From positions 1-34,167 of the IMG/VR virus record IMGVR_UViG_3300025011_000120: 34,167 nt of DNA; one strand, written 5' to 3'. The notes beneath the pieces are model-generated. The model saw nothing but the letters and a program-made list of their open reading frames with translations, searched no databases and was not told the DNA's origin. The position numbers and the translations under genes were made by a program. This document shows positions 1 to 6,753 of the stretch, in pieces. Position 1 is the first letter of the stretch, and every line of letters begins with the position of its first letter. This stretch comes from a virus.

Positions 1-2
1 TA

Positions 3-887
3 GCAAAATGTAAAAGAGTCAAAGCTATAGAATTTATTAAACAGGTTTATAATATTGAATTGCAACAAACTGAATGGCAAAAAGAACAATTAGAAATACT
101 CGATACGAATATAGAATTATTGTTGTCCGATGAATTTAAGGAGATTTATCCACAGTTACATTCATTAATAAGGACTAGGAAATCTAATCTCATTGCATTA
201 AATAATTATGCCAAGATGAATGTTAAGGACGAGGATTTTAGTCTAGATGGAAATCCATTATTCTTTGTATCTTTAAATAATTTGATGGACGTATTTGGAT
301 CAAAAGATAAAACTAGAACATCTCAAAGTATTACATTATTTACTTTACTTAGTTTACTTAATAAAATTCCTCATGATAATTTGCCAGAAGAAACTTTAAA
401 GAAAGCAAAACATATTGCTGCAAAATATAAGCATAAGAAGTTGGTTAATTATTATAGTATTGATCAATATGGAACAGAAACTTTAGAAGAAAGTAATAAG
501 ATTGCTATTTTATTAAAGGAAAACAATATTTCTTTGAAGGGTTTGTCAAGAGAATATTTACTGAGGACTTTTGGCGTAGAATTTACTAATAAGGTATTCC
601 CTCAATATGAATATGAGAATAATTTAGGAACAACAGAACAATCCGATGAAAATAGTAGTAGATTAGTTGGATACATATTGAAAGGAATAGAGGTACAAGG
701 ATATGTATTAGAGAAAGATTTAAAAGTAAATGGTATGACTGAGAATCAATGGAGACGTAGTATTCAGGAAATATTGGATAGTTATGGATTGGTAAAGGTG
801 ACTGCTAATAAGGAGATTAAAGAAAAATATAATATTGATTGTCCTGTTAGAAGTTATCCTAAAATTATTATTAAGAGGGATAACTAA
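3..887 (+). CDS. Partial gene, C-terminal part of a putative phage replication or DNA-binding protein
   Basis: The reading frame is open to the left edge, so the TTG at 60 is not a real start and the N-terminus lies outside the window. About 294 residues are visible: a charged helical region, a section around GLSREYLLRTFG, then a C-terminal module of about 70 residues ending GLVKVTANKEIKEK...PKIII. From memory, similar tails occur in phage proteins linked to CHC2 zinc-finger primases; this is a weak inference. The next gene, an endonuclease, ends in a recognisably related module. The stop is 1 nt before that gene's ATG, so the two are probably co-translated. Confident that it is coding, not of its function. 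Confidence 0.7.
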   Translation, partial: AKCKRVKAIEFIKQVYNIELQQTEWQKEQLEILDTNIELLLSDEFKEIYPQLHSLIRTRKSNLIALNNYAKMNVKDEDFSLDGNPLFFVSLNNLMDVFGSKDKTRTSQSITLFTLLSLLNKIPHDNLPEETLKKAKHIAAKYKHKKLVNYYSIDQYGTETLEESNKIAILLKENNISLKGLSREYLLRTFGVEFTNKVFPQYEYENNLGTTEQSDENSSRLVGYILKGIEVQGYVLEKDLKVNGMTENQWRRSIQEILDSYGLVKVTANKEIKEKYNIDCPVRSYPKIIIKRDN

Positions 888-888
888 T

Positions 889-1611
889 ATGCAGAATAAT
901 TTAGTTTATAAATTCTATAATAGCAATAATGAATTACTTTATGTTGGTATCACAAATAGTATGAAACTTAGGCTAAAGCAACACAAGCAAGATAAAGAAT
1001 GGTTTACTGAAATCAAAAAAATATGTGTTAGTGATAAAATGACTAGGAATGAAGCACATATCTATGAAATATACTATATTGCAAATGAAAATCCAAAATA
1101 TAATGTAGACTATATCAATGGTGGCAAGGTAAGTTTTATGATGGGTGAATTATCATTCAAAGAATATAAAAAAGAGAAGAGAAAGAAGATAGACGTTGAT
1201 GTTGTTTTGAGAATGTATAATGAAGGTAAATCAATAGATGAAATAGCCACAGAATTAAAATACTCTACTGAATACATTACTCAAAACTTGAGATCAAAAT
1301 TAATAGAATTAGGGGAAGTAAAACCAAATCGTAGAAATGGGAAAAATGAAAGATTTGAAATGTTTGTTAATTGTCTTACATACTTGTCTAATAAAAAATA
1401 TTTTACAATAGAAGATATTGTATATAAGTTCATGAATGATTATGAATGTACAGAGGAAACTGCAAAAACATATTATAAAGACGAGTTTGCAGTTTTACTT
1501 ATTGAAGAGGTTAATAAAATAGGTTTGAAAAGAATTAGAGCGAATAAGATAATTAAAGAGCAATTTGGAATGATAGGGGATGGGTATCCATTTATTATTT
1601 GTGAAATTTAA
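889..1611 (+). CDS. GIY-YIG homing endonuclease with C-terminal module shared with the upstream gene
   Basis: 240 residues. The N-terminal 80 or so carry the GIY-YIG fold: LVYKFYNSN, then LLYVGITN, then a helix with LRLKQH and a conserved EIYYIANENPKYNVDY stretch. A helix-turn-helix-like segment follows (SIDEIATELKYSTEYI). The last 85 residues resemble the tail of the upstream gene (GLKRIRANKIIKEQ...GYPFII). The ATG at 889 is preferred over an in-frame TTG-type start at 835 because AAGAGGGA lies 8 nt upstream and 835 lies inside the preceding gene. Likely a free-standing mobile endonuclease that borrowed a DNA-binding tail from its neighbour. Confidence 0.85.
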   Translation: MQNNLVYKFYNSNNELLYVGITNSMKLRLKQHKQDKEWFTEIKKICVSDKMTRNEAHIYEIYYIANENPKYNVDYINGGKVSFMMGELSFKEYKKEKRKKIDVDVVLRMYNEGKSIDEIATELKYSTEYITQNLRSKLIELGEVKPNRRNGKNERFEMFVNCLTYLSNKKYFTIEDIVYKFMNDYECTEETAKTYYKDEFAVLLIEEVNKIGLKRIRANKIIKEQFGMIGDGYPFIICEI

Positions 1612-1641
1612 TAATAAATCAATAAAAGGAGTGGATACTTA

Positions 1642-1866
1642 ATGAGTAACAATTGCAAATACTGTTCTAATAATAAATCTGATGAGATTAATGAGATTAT
1701 TATTTCAAATAAAGATAATATATGGAATGAAGATGAAGAATTTTTCATTTATATAGAAGACAATTTAATGATTATGTTGGAAGCAGACGATAATGGTTCA
1801 AGTTATCTTGGAGATAGGGTAATTAATTATTGTCCAATGTGTGGAAGGAAATTGAATGATAAGTAA
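1642..1866 (+). CDS. Small zinc-ribbon protein
   Basis: 74 residues with two CxxC pairs, CKYC near residue 5 and CPMCGRKL near the C-terminus. The pairs flank an acidic centre (NEDEEFFIYIED). The spacing fits one zinc ribbon made from the two ends of the chain. Proteins like this are frequent in phages of low-GC Gram-positives and have no assigned function. The SD AAGGAG lies 10 nt before the ATG. It is the last gene before a promoter and terminator pair, so it probably ends the operon entering from the left. Confidence 0.75.
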   Translation: MSNNCKYCSNNKSDEINEIIISNKDNIWNEDEEFFIYIEDNLMIMLEADDNGSSYLGDRVINYCPMCGRKLNDK

Positions 1867-1886
1867 GTTATAAATAAATATCCCCA

Positions 1887-1916
1887 TTGACATAAATATA
1901 AAAATAATGTTACAAT
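1887..1916 (+). promoter_or_regulatory. Sigma-A-type promoter
   Basis: TTGACA at 1887-1892, 18 nt spacer, TACAAT at 1911-1916 with an extended -10 TG at 1908-1909. Transcription would start near 1923. No SD-bearing ORF follows before the terminator at 1973. Confidence 0.7.
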
Positions 1917-1922
1917 ACATTT

Positions 1923-2020
1923 GTAAATGATTCATTATTATTTTCCATTTCATTTACACTCTCTTTCTTTGTGAGGGAGTTCTAATTTTATTAGGATTCC
2001 CTCTATTTTTTTCTTTTTAT
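1923..2020 (+). ncRNA. Candidate small RNA or terminated leader of about 95 nt
   Basis: A near-consensus promoter is followed about 50 nt later by a strong intrinsic terminator, which predicts a discrete transcript of about 95 nt. The only ORF inside is a 15-codon one from ATG 1927 to a TGA within the terminator stem; it has no SD. It could be a small RNA, or a leader whose terminator is relieved under some condition to express the genes from 2237 onward. Sequence alone does not separate these. Confidence 0.4.
1973..2020 (+). terminator. Rho-independent terminator
   Basis: 14-bp stem between 1973-1986 and 1990-2003 with two G-T wobbles and a 3-nt loop, then a T-rich tract 2004-2020. Confidence 0.8.
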
Positions 2021-2173
2021 TAGTTTCTAAACATTTATTATGAATCATAATTTAAATCATGTTTCATAAATGATATTTCTAATAATAATTAATATGATAA
2101 TTATCAAGATATTATAAATGATAATAAATATGATTACATATTCAATTATTAATTAATGCAAAAATAAAATCAC
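2021..2173 (+). other. AT-rich intergenic segment with short palindromes
   Basis: No ORF with an SD is seen. It holds a 15-nt palindrome (ATTATGA, centre A, TCATAAT) at 2037-2051, an ATCAT/ATGAT inverted pair just after it, and repeated ATGAT/AATAAT tracts. It could be an easily melted region or merely spacer; I see nothing decisive. Confidence 0.4.
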
Positions 2174-2202
2174 TTGACTTCTGCACTAGATTGTGCTATG
2201 AT
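2174..2202 (+). promoter_or_regulatory. Promoter of the 2237 gene with internal inverted repeat
   Basis: TTGACT at 2174-2179, 17 nt spacer, TATGAT at 2197-2202 with TG one base upstream. The spacer contains GCAC-TAGATT-GTGC, a possible small operator between -35 and -10. AAAATAAAAT precedes the -35 and recurs before the promoter at 2617. Confidence 0.75.
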
Positions 2203-2236
2203 AAGTCATCTGAAATAAGGGGAGAGTGCTAATATT

Positions 2237-2539
2237 ATGTTAAGTTCTGTTATATATGGGGTACTGAATAAAGTTTTAGACATAACAGGAGAGGTAGATT
2301 GTAATTTAGTGGATAATTGTAGACTAGAATTAATGGTAGACAAAATATCATGTGAAGATTTTGTTCAGAAGACCAAGCATTTTATACTAGAAGAAGATAT
2401 TTTGAGCTACAATGAAAAAGATTCTAAATTTGTTTTAAAAGTTACTATGAATTTAACAGAAGACTTTATAAACAAAGTAATCGCTTATGCAAAACAATAT
2501 TGTTTAGAGGAATTTGAAGAAATGAAGAAAAATAAGTAA
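2237..2539 (+). CDS. Hypothetical protein
   Basis: 100 residues, acidic, no recognised family. It begins with a hydrophobic amphipathic stretch (SVIYGVLNKVLDI) and ends in a charged helix rich in Glu and Lys. There are no zinc pairs or membrane segments. It is monocistronic: its own promoter at 2174-2202, SD GGGGAG 12 nt before the ATG, and a hairpin right after the stop. Confidence 0.65.
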   Translation: MLSSVIYGVLNKVLDITGEVDCNLVDNCRLELMVDKISCEDFVQKTKHFILEEDILSYNEKDSKFVLKVTMNLTEDFINKVIAYAKQYCLEEFEEMKKNK

Positions 2540-2553
2540 GTAATTAACTGAAT

Positions 2554-2585
2554 AAAGGGGAATTAAATTTCCCTTTCCTCTTTTA
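2554..2585 (+). terminator. Probable terminator after the 2237 gene
   Basis: AAAGGGGAATT (2554-2564) pairs with AATTTCCCTTT (2566-2576), with one wobble, followed by CCTCTTTTA. The loop must open to be realistic and the T tract is short. Confidence 0.55.
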
Positions 2586-2616
2586 CATTTGTATAAATAC
2601 AAAAATAAAATTATCC

Positions 2617-2645
2617 TTGACAATAAAATATGCTAGTGGTATAGT
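2617..2645 (+). promoter_or_regulatory. Strong promoter for the leader peptide and 2772 gene
   Basis: TTGACA at 2617-2622, 17 nt spacer, TATAGT at 2640-2645. The upstream AAAATAAAAT tract may act as an UP element. Confidence 0.75.
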
Positions 2646-2676
2646 TAGGACAAGAGAAAGCGAGGTGAGGGAATAT

Positions 2677-2706
2677 ATGATTGTATTAGCAGATATCAAT
2701 ACATAA
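2677..2706 (+). CDS. Nonapeptide leader ORF (MIVLADINT)
   Basis: Nine sense codons from ATG 2677 to TAA 2704, with a very strong SD (GAGGTGAGG, 2662-2670) 6 nt upstream and a strong promoter just before. It sits in the 5' leader of the gene at 2772. Such a good ribosome site on so short a frame suggests a regulatory leader peptide or micropeptide. No run of one amino acid is seen that would suggest classic attenuation. Confidence 0.45.
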   Translation: MIVLADINT

Positions 2707-2771
2707 ATTACAAAGTTTACAATCTCCATAAATTAAAAAATAAAATAATAAACGAAAGAGGTAATTTGTAA

Positions 2772-3014
2772 ATGAATCAAAATATTATTAATGCAAAAGT
2801 TAAAATTGTAACAGTTGATGGAAAAGAATATATCCAATTAGAAGGTGATACAATGGTTGATGAAATGAGTGGTCGAATATTTGTTGCAAGAATGAGTTTA
2901 GAAGATGTAAAATATTCTGTTGGTATGGGAGAAGATGGTAATAGAACTGGTGATATTACATTTAAACTTTCTCCCGATGAAAGTCATCAGATGGTGAGTT
3001 ATAGTTTTAGGTAA
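2772..3014 (+). CDS. Hypothetical protein
   Basis: 80 residues, predicted mostly beta (NAKVKIVTVDGKEYIQLEGD at the start, then alternating hydrophobic strands). No recognised family, no cysteines and no membrane segment. SD GAGGT lies about 10 nt before the ATG. It shares a transcript with the nonapeptide ORF. A branched hairpin at 3016-3064 separates it from the next gene. Confidence 0.65.
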   Translation: MNQNIINAKVKIVTVDGKEYIQLEGDTMVDEMSGRIFVARMSLEDVKYSVGMGEDGNRTGDITFKLSPDESHQMVSYSFR

Positions 3015-3015
3015 G

Positions 3016-3064
3016 TTAGTAAATTACCCATAGCAGAGGGGTTATACTCTGCTGATTAATTACT
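3016..3064 (+). repeat. Two-level inverted repeat (RNA hairpin)
   Basis: Inner stem AGCAGAG (3032-3038) with CTCTGCT (3047-3053). The outer arms, TTAGTAA...TTA at 3016-3026 and TTAATTACTAA at 3054-3064, are nearly complementary. There is no T tract, so it is more likely an RNA-processing or stability element than a terminator. Confidence 0.5.
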
Positions 3065-3099
3065 AAATGCACAAATAAATATATAGGAGATGATTTATT

Positions 3100-3390
3100 A
3101 TGATGCAATTTATACATGGATCAAGACAATTAATAGATAGTTTAGTTTGTAATTATTGTGAAATAAAATCTAATAATTATATTGAAGCAGAATATCGAGA
3201 AAATGAAGAATATGATGTAAAATGGTCTTGTGATAATTGTGGTAAAGAAAATAATATACATATGACTTCTACTATTAAGGGAGGTTTCGCACTTCCACCT
3301 AGTTATGGCAGAGAAATAATTGTAATGCCAAATTGGAAAGTTCTTAAAGAACATGTGATTGAATTACCAAAAGGTACATGTATTATTTAA
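3100..3390 (+). CDS. Zinc-finger small protein
   Basis: 96 residues with CNYC (about residues 18-21) and CDNCGKEN (about 44-47), a likely single zinc ribbon in the N-terminal half. The C-terminal half is beta-like and ends in ELPKGTCII. Two consecutive ATG codons (3100, 3103) follow the SD AGGAGATG by a workable distance. It resembles the other phage-type zinc-ribbon genes here; partner unknown. The next gene downstream is a homing endonuclease, which may have inserted after it. Confidence 0.7.
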   Translation: MMQFIHGSRQLIDSLVCNYCEIKSNNYIEAEYRENEEYDVKWSCDNCGKENNIHMTSTIKGGFALPPSYGREIIVMPNWKVLKEHVIELPKGTCII

Positions 3391-3456
3391 AATATAGTTT
3401 TAATAAAAGTAAAGTTAATAAATAAAATATACGGGAGAGAACTTGCAAGTGTAATG

Positions 3457-3482
3457 GGTGGCCACCCTCCCTGATCAGGAGG
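3457..3482 (+). promoter_or_regulatory. GC-rich hairpin masking the SD of the GIY-YIG gene
   Basis: GGTGGCCACC at 3457-3466 is a perfect 10-nt palindrome. Just after it, CCTCC (3467-3471) can pair with GGAGG (3478-3482) around CTGATCA. The second arm is the only good SD for the endonuclease, so the fold would hide it. The patch is strikingly GC-rich for this window. Confidence 0.5.
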
Positions 3483-3493
3483 ATGATTTAATA

Positions 3494-4492
3494 TTGGAAG
3501 AGAACGTTTTTATGGTTGAATACATAATTGAGAATGGTTTAGATAAATTAGCATATGGTTTTATTTATATAACTACTAATTTAATTAATGAGAAGAAATA
3601 TATTGGTCAAAAGATTTTTGACGATTATGGAAATGGTAGATGGAGGAAATATTTAGGTAGTGGGAAATATTACAAAAGAGCAGAAAGTTTATATGGAAAA
3701 GATAATTTTTCCAGAATTATTGTTGCAATTGCTTATTCTAAAGAAGAACTTAATGAGTTAGAAATGATATTTATAAAAAAATATAATGCCGTAAAAAATA
3801 TAAATTTTTACAATATAACCGAAGGAGGAGGTGGAATGTCAGGATATCGTCTATCAGAAGAAACTATTCAAAAAATACGTAAGAAAAATTTAAATATGTC
3901 TAAAGAGACAAAGGATAAAATGAGTAAATCAGCAAAAGGTAAAATTGTCTCAGAAGAAACAAAGCAAAGAATGAGTGCATCTCACTTTGGAAATAAACAC
4001 TCAAAAGATACTATACAAAAAATGAAAAAACCAAAAACCGAAGAACATAAATTAAAAGTCGGTTTGGCGTTAAGGGGGAGAAAAAGAACAGAAGAACACA
4101 ATAGAAAATTAAGTATCGCATTAAAAGGAAAGAAACACTCTTTAGAAACCATAGAGAAATTTAAATTAATACAAAAAGGTGAAAGAAACCCAATGTATGG
4201 TAAACATCATTCAAATGAAACAAAAAATAGAATTCGTAAATCAAAAATTGGACGCTGTTTAGGAGAGGATAACCCCAATGCAAAAAAAGTTATATGTATC
4301 AACACATTTAAAATATTTTCAACTCTAAAAGAAGGAGCCAGTTTTTATAATGTTTGTGAATCAAGTATATCACTATGTTGTAACAAAAAGTTAAAATCAG
4401 CAGGTAAACATCCAATTACAAATGAAAAATTAGTCTGGCAATATTATTCAGAATACATAAAGTCAAACCCTCCACTTCCAACTGCAATATGA
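3494..4492 (+). CDS. GIY-YIG homing endonuclease with tandem NUMOD3 motifs and a C-terminal NUMOD1
   Basis: About 332 residues. The GIY-YIG nuclease domain comes first (GFIYITTNLINEKKYIGQK, then YLGSGKYY and a conserved Glu helix, FYNITEGGGG). Five or so short NUMOD3 motifs follow (SEETIQKIRKKN, SEETKQRMSASHFG, TEEHKLKVGLALRG, TEEHNRKLSIALKG, NPMYGKHHSNETKNRI). A NUMOD1-type segment ends it (KKVICINTFKIFSTLKEGA). AGGAGG at 3477-3482 fits TTG 3494 (spacing 11) or ATA 3491 (spacing 8). A GTG at 3458 is in frame but lacks an SD, and an in-frame ATG lies at 3512. Likely a free-standing, I-TevI-like mobile gene that nicks or cuts relatives of its host lacking it. Confidence 0.88.
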   Translation: MEENVFMVEYIIENGLDKLAYGFIYITTNLINEKKYIGQKIFDDYGNGRWRKYLGSGKYYKRAESLYGKDNFSRIIVAIAYSKEELNELEMIFIKKYNAVKNINFYNITEGGGGMSGYRLSEETIQKIRKKNLNMSKETKDKMSKSAKGKIVSEETKQRMSASHFGNKHSKDTIQKMKKPKTEEHKLKVGLALRGRKRTEEHNRKLSIALKGKKHSLETIEKFKLIQKGERNPMYGKHHSNETKNRIRKSKIGRCLGEDNPNAKKVICINTFKIFSTLKEGASFYNVCESSISLCCNKKLKSAGKHPITNEKLVWQYYSEYIKSNPPLPTAI

Positions 4493-4534
4493 CCAAATAC
4501 ATAAATAAATTATTCTATCCATTAAAGCAAATTT

Positions 4535-4613
4535 TGAGGACTAACAATTAGATAGTGCAATATCTAATAAAAGTAAAAGAATACTCACTCCTCTACTTTT
4601 AAGTTAGTCCTCA
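4535..4613 (+). ncRNA. Candidate structured RNA: three-way junction
   Basis: A perfect 11-bp outer stem, TGAGGACTAAC (4535-4545) with GTTAGTCCTCA (4603-4613), encloses two hairpins. One is TTAGATA/TATCTAA at 4548-4554 and 4561-4567 with a 6-nt loop. The other is an 8-bp TAAAAGTA/TACTTTTA at 4568-4575 and 4594-4601 with an 18-nt pyrimidine-rich loop. The helices abut with few unpaired bases. It lacks a T tract. It lies between the endonuclease and the kinase-like gene. I do not recognise it as a known riboswitch. Confidence 0.5.
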
Positions 4614-4657
4614 TTAATATAAATAATTTATTATAAATTGGATGAGGTGATATAAAA

Positions 4658-5029
4658 ATAAAAATCGAAATAGGAAGCACAAGAATAGTTTTTGTATTTA
4701 ATAAATTTGTGATTAAAATTCCTAATCTATTCGTTCAATATGACCATTTTCTTTATGGATTATTAGCAAATTTAAAAGAAAAGAATATGTCAGGTAAACA
4801 TAAAGATTTAGCAAAAGTCTTTTATTGCAATAATCTTGGAATATTTTTAATTATGGAAAAAGCAGAAGTTGTATTAAATGATATAGACATTGGTGAGTTT
4901 TGTGATTTATTAACTGATAAATATAAGGATGATAAATTAAAAGAATTTATGTTGTCGGATTGGAAACCTAGTAACTGGGGTTATATACGAGGGAGATTAG
5001 TAAAAATTGATTATGGAGATTTTAAGTAA
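4658..5029 (+). CDS. Phage protein with kinase-like N-lobe motif; probable AUA start
   Basis: 123 residues from ATA 4658. Reading only from the GTG at 4709 would delete GSTRIVFVFNKF and leave no SD. The upstream codons are open to a TGA at 4643, and GAGGTGATATAAAA places ATA 4658 at the same offset from its SD as the ATGs at 5074 and 5521. IGSTRIVFVFNKFVIKIP looks like kinase strands beta1-beta3 with the VxK lysine. LLANLKEKN and GIFLIMEKAEV follow, a pattern I recall from short phage proteins. No catalytic HRD or DFG is visible, so catalysis is doubtful. Confidence 0.65.
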   Translation: MKIEIGSTRIVFVFNKFVIKIPNLFVQYDHFLYGLLANLKEKNMSGKHKDLAKVFYCNNLGIFLIMEKAEVVLNDIDIGEFCDLLTDKYKDDKLKEFMLSDWKPSNWGYIRGRLVKIDYGDFK

Positions 5030-5073
5030 GTTTAAGAAGGATTAATTATATTAATTTAAGGAGGTGATATAAA

Positions 5074-5184
5074 ATGGAAACTATTAAATTATCTATTGAA
5101 GAAGTTATTAAAATATTGGAATCTAAGACAGATAAAGATCAAAATACTTTTAAAATAATAAATGCATTGAAAGGACTTGAATAA
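5074..5184 (+). CDS. Small hypothetical protein (36 aa)
   Basis: Starts at ATG 5074 with a perfect AAGGAGGTG 7 nt upstream and stops at 5184, directly abutting the next ATG. Composition is helical and charged (IKLSIEEVIKILESKTDKD). The strong ribosome site and tight junction support expression. No family recognised. Confidence 0.6.
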   Translation: METIKLSIEEVIKILESKTDKDQNTFKIINALKGLE

Positions 5185-5478
5185 ATGAATGAAATAAGTA
5201 AAGAAGAAAGACAAGTAATTATTGATAATTTTAATTATGAACATAATAAATTATTTTTAAGAATGGAGTACAAACCAATTATCGATCAGATTTTAGACTT
5301 ATTATCTGACAATAAAATAACTCTTGATAATGCTATTTCTATCTTAGATTGGACAAAAGATGAAATAGAGAATATGAAAATTGTTAGGGGAGGAAATGTG
5401 CCAAAATATTTCAGTTCAGCTCATTATATTAATTCTGTAAATTGTGTAGGTCAATGTGTCAAGGATGTAATGGAATAA
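5185..5478 (+). CDS. Hypothetical protein, helical
   Basis: 97 residues; starts on the base after the preceding stop, so it is probably translated by coupling (its own SD is only GGACTTGA). The first 70 residues are amphipathic helices (QVIIDNFNYEHNKLFLRMEY, ILDLLSDNKITLDNAISIL). Two cysteines lie near the end. No family recognised. Confidence 0.6.
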   Translation: MNEISKEERQVIIDNFNYEHNKLFLRMEYKPIIDQILDLLSDNKITLDNAISILDWTKDEIENMKIVRGGNVPKYFSSAHYINSVNCVGQCVKDVME

Positions 5479-5520
5479 GAGACTGTATTTAAATTATTAA
5501 GTAGTAAAAGAGGTGATATA

Positions 5521-5661
5521 ATGGAAAAGTTTTTAAATGAATTGAGTTCAGTTTGGAATGATTTTTCAGATGAGGCGAGAGATAATTGGGCAATATTGCT
5601 TGGTGGTAAGAATGGTAAGAGTGAAGTTATGGCTATTATGAGTAAGGAAGATGATATATAA
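5521..5661 (+). CDS. 46-aa protein resembling a tail tape-measure segment
   Basis: ATG 5521 follows AGAGGTG by a normal gap; stop at 5659-5661. The sequence LNELSSVWNDFSDEARDNWA then LLGGKNGKSEVMAIM looks like the recurring W-x-LSD...IAGKxxxNxxxALM motif inside phage tail tape-measure proteins. That is recalled, not searched. It is complete as an ORF with its own ribosome site, so it may be a domesticated fragment or a coincidental helical protein. Confidence 0.5.
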   Translation: MEKFLNELSSVWNDFSDEARDNWAILLGGKNGKSEVMAIMSKEDDI

Positions 5662-5662
5662 A

Positions 5663-5681
5663 AGAGTGCTGGTAACACTCT
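5663..5681 (+). other. Short hairpin in the leader of the P-loop gene
   Basis: AGAGTG (5663-5668) pairs with CACTCT (5676-5681) across CTGGTAA, directly after the previous stop. It lacks a T tract, so it is not a convincing terminator. About 70 nt of leader follow with no further clear structure. Confidence 0.35.
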
Positions 5682-5752
5682 CTGGGAAATAATTTATGTA
5701 GTGAGAGCAAATAAAAATAAATGGGTGATGGCCGACATTAAGGAGAAAATAT

Positions 5753-6352
5753 ATGATTTATTTATTGGACGAAATTAATTTATTAACACAATTGAATTCT
5801 TTAGGGAAAATTAAGAGCAAAATTATCAATATAGATACAGGAGAATTAATTTTAGATAGATTAGAAGTGGCATCTCAGAATAAAGAGTTAATACATACAC
5901 AATGGTTAAGAGGAATTGGAAAGACACATGGATTAGTTAAATTTGCTAAGAAATATGGGTATATTGTTTTTCATCCAAATGCAACACAAATTATAGAAGA
6001 AGAGGGATATAAATATATTTATGGATGGTATGAAGTACATAATGCTAAAAGAGAAACAGATATAAGAAATGTAGTGATTGATGAAGGTTTTAGCGATTCA
6101 CAAATTATGACCATAAAAGAACATGGTTTTAAAATAATCACTGGATTTTATACTTGCTCCAAAATAAAAGACGAAAGACCATTTAGTGAAAAAGTATTAG
6201 AAACCCTTGTAGGCGAAATAGAGGAACTTACTCCTAAATTGGAGAAACTTAGAAAAAGTGAGGACTATGGGACATATAAGAATCTGATCAATGCTTATAA
6301 AGAAATTTTAGGTTTAATACAAAATCATATACAAAATTACGATATTAAGTAA
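5753..6352 (+). CDS. P-loop NTPase-like protein
   Basis: 199 residues. Residues about 52-60 (WLRGIGKTHGL) form a compact Walker A-like loop followed by a helix and FHPN. NVVIDEGFSD (about 108) is a good Walker B. The C-terminal 70 residues are a charged coiled-coil-like tail. The arrangement recalls the first half of phage terminase or helicase ATPases but is too short for either and lacks a visible second core. SD AAGGAG lies 9 nt before the ATG. It is last in the plus-strand run, ahead of the hairpin at 6365. Confidence 0.6.
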   Translation: MIYLLDEINLLTQLNSLGKIKSKIINIDTGELILDRLEVASQNKELIHTQWLRGIGKTHGLVKFAKKYGYIVFHPNATQIIEEEGYKYIYGWYEVHNAKRETDIRNVVIDEGFSDSQIMTIKEHGFKIITGFYTCSKIKDERPFSEKVLETLVGEIEELTPKLEKLRKSEDYGTYKNLINAYKEILGLIQNHIQNYDIK

Positions 6353-6364
6353 ACTAGTAAACAA

Positions 6365-6400
6365 ATACTCCTAACTGCTTTAATTAGTAGTTAGGAGTAT
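6365..6400. terminator. Hairpin between convergent genes
   Basis: Perfect 12-bp stem ATACTCCTAACT (6365-6376) with AGTTAGGAGTAT (6389-6400), between the plus gene ending 6352 and the minus gene ending 6428. No strong T tract on either strand; presumably a bidirectional terminator. Confidence 0.6.
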
Positions 6401-6427
6401 CAATATAAGAATTAGAGAATAATTATT

Positions 6428-6700
6428 CTATTTCCACTTTTCATTTTCTTCGGTATCTTTTAATTTTTCTTCTTCAGTTTTAATTCTCATAAAGAACATA
6501 AGATAACCACAATCATTGCATATTTGTGTAATAGTTGGTGCATGATTTATTGTAAGCCCTGGTGATTCCATACGAATACAAGCAACCATGTTAAACGGTT
6601 TAACATTTTCACTTTTACATATTGGACAAGTTATTGGGAAATTTGGATTTCTTTGGGAATTTATGCTTGTGTCTCCAGTTGTATACACATATTTAGACAT
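6428..6700 (-). CDS. Zinc-ribbon protein
   Basis: 90 residues from ATG 6700, chosen because AGGAGGT sits 9 nt upstream; an in-frame codon at 6733 lacks one. CPICKSEN at about residue 24 and CNDCGYL at about 61 form one zinc ribbon; the tail is Glu/Lys-rich. It is an isolated minus-strand gene flanked by plus-strand genes, with its own promoter beside a 20-bp palindrome, so it may be separately regulated. Function unknown; a DNA- or protein-binding adaptor is possible. Confidence 0.72.
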   Translation of the reverse strand: MSKYVYTTGDTSINSQRNPNFPITCPICKSENVKPFNMVACIRMESPGLTINHAPTITQICNDCGYLMFFMRIKTEEEKLKDTEENEKWK

Positions 6701-6753
6701 TGATTTAATACCTCCTATCTTAGTTATAATCATTGGATAATATGTGCATGTAT

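Noticed and set aside
3391-4657. Group I intron carrying the GIY-YIG gene
   Set aside because: No intron core elements (P, Q, R, S) and no split host gene on both sides; the endonuclease looks free-standing.
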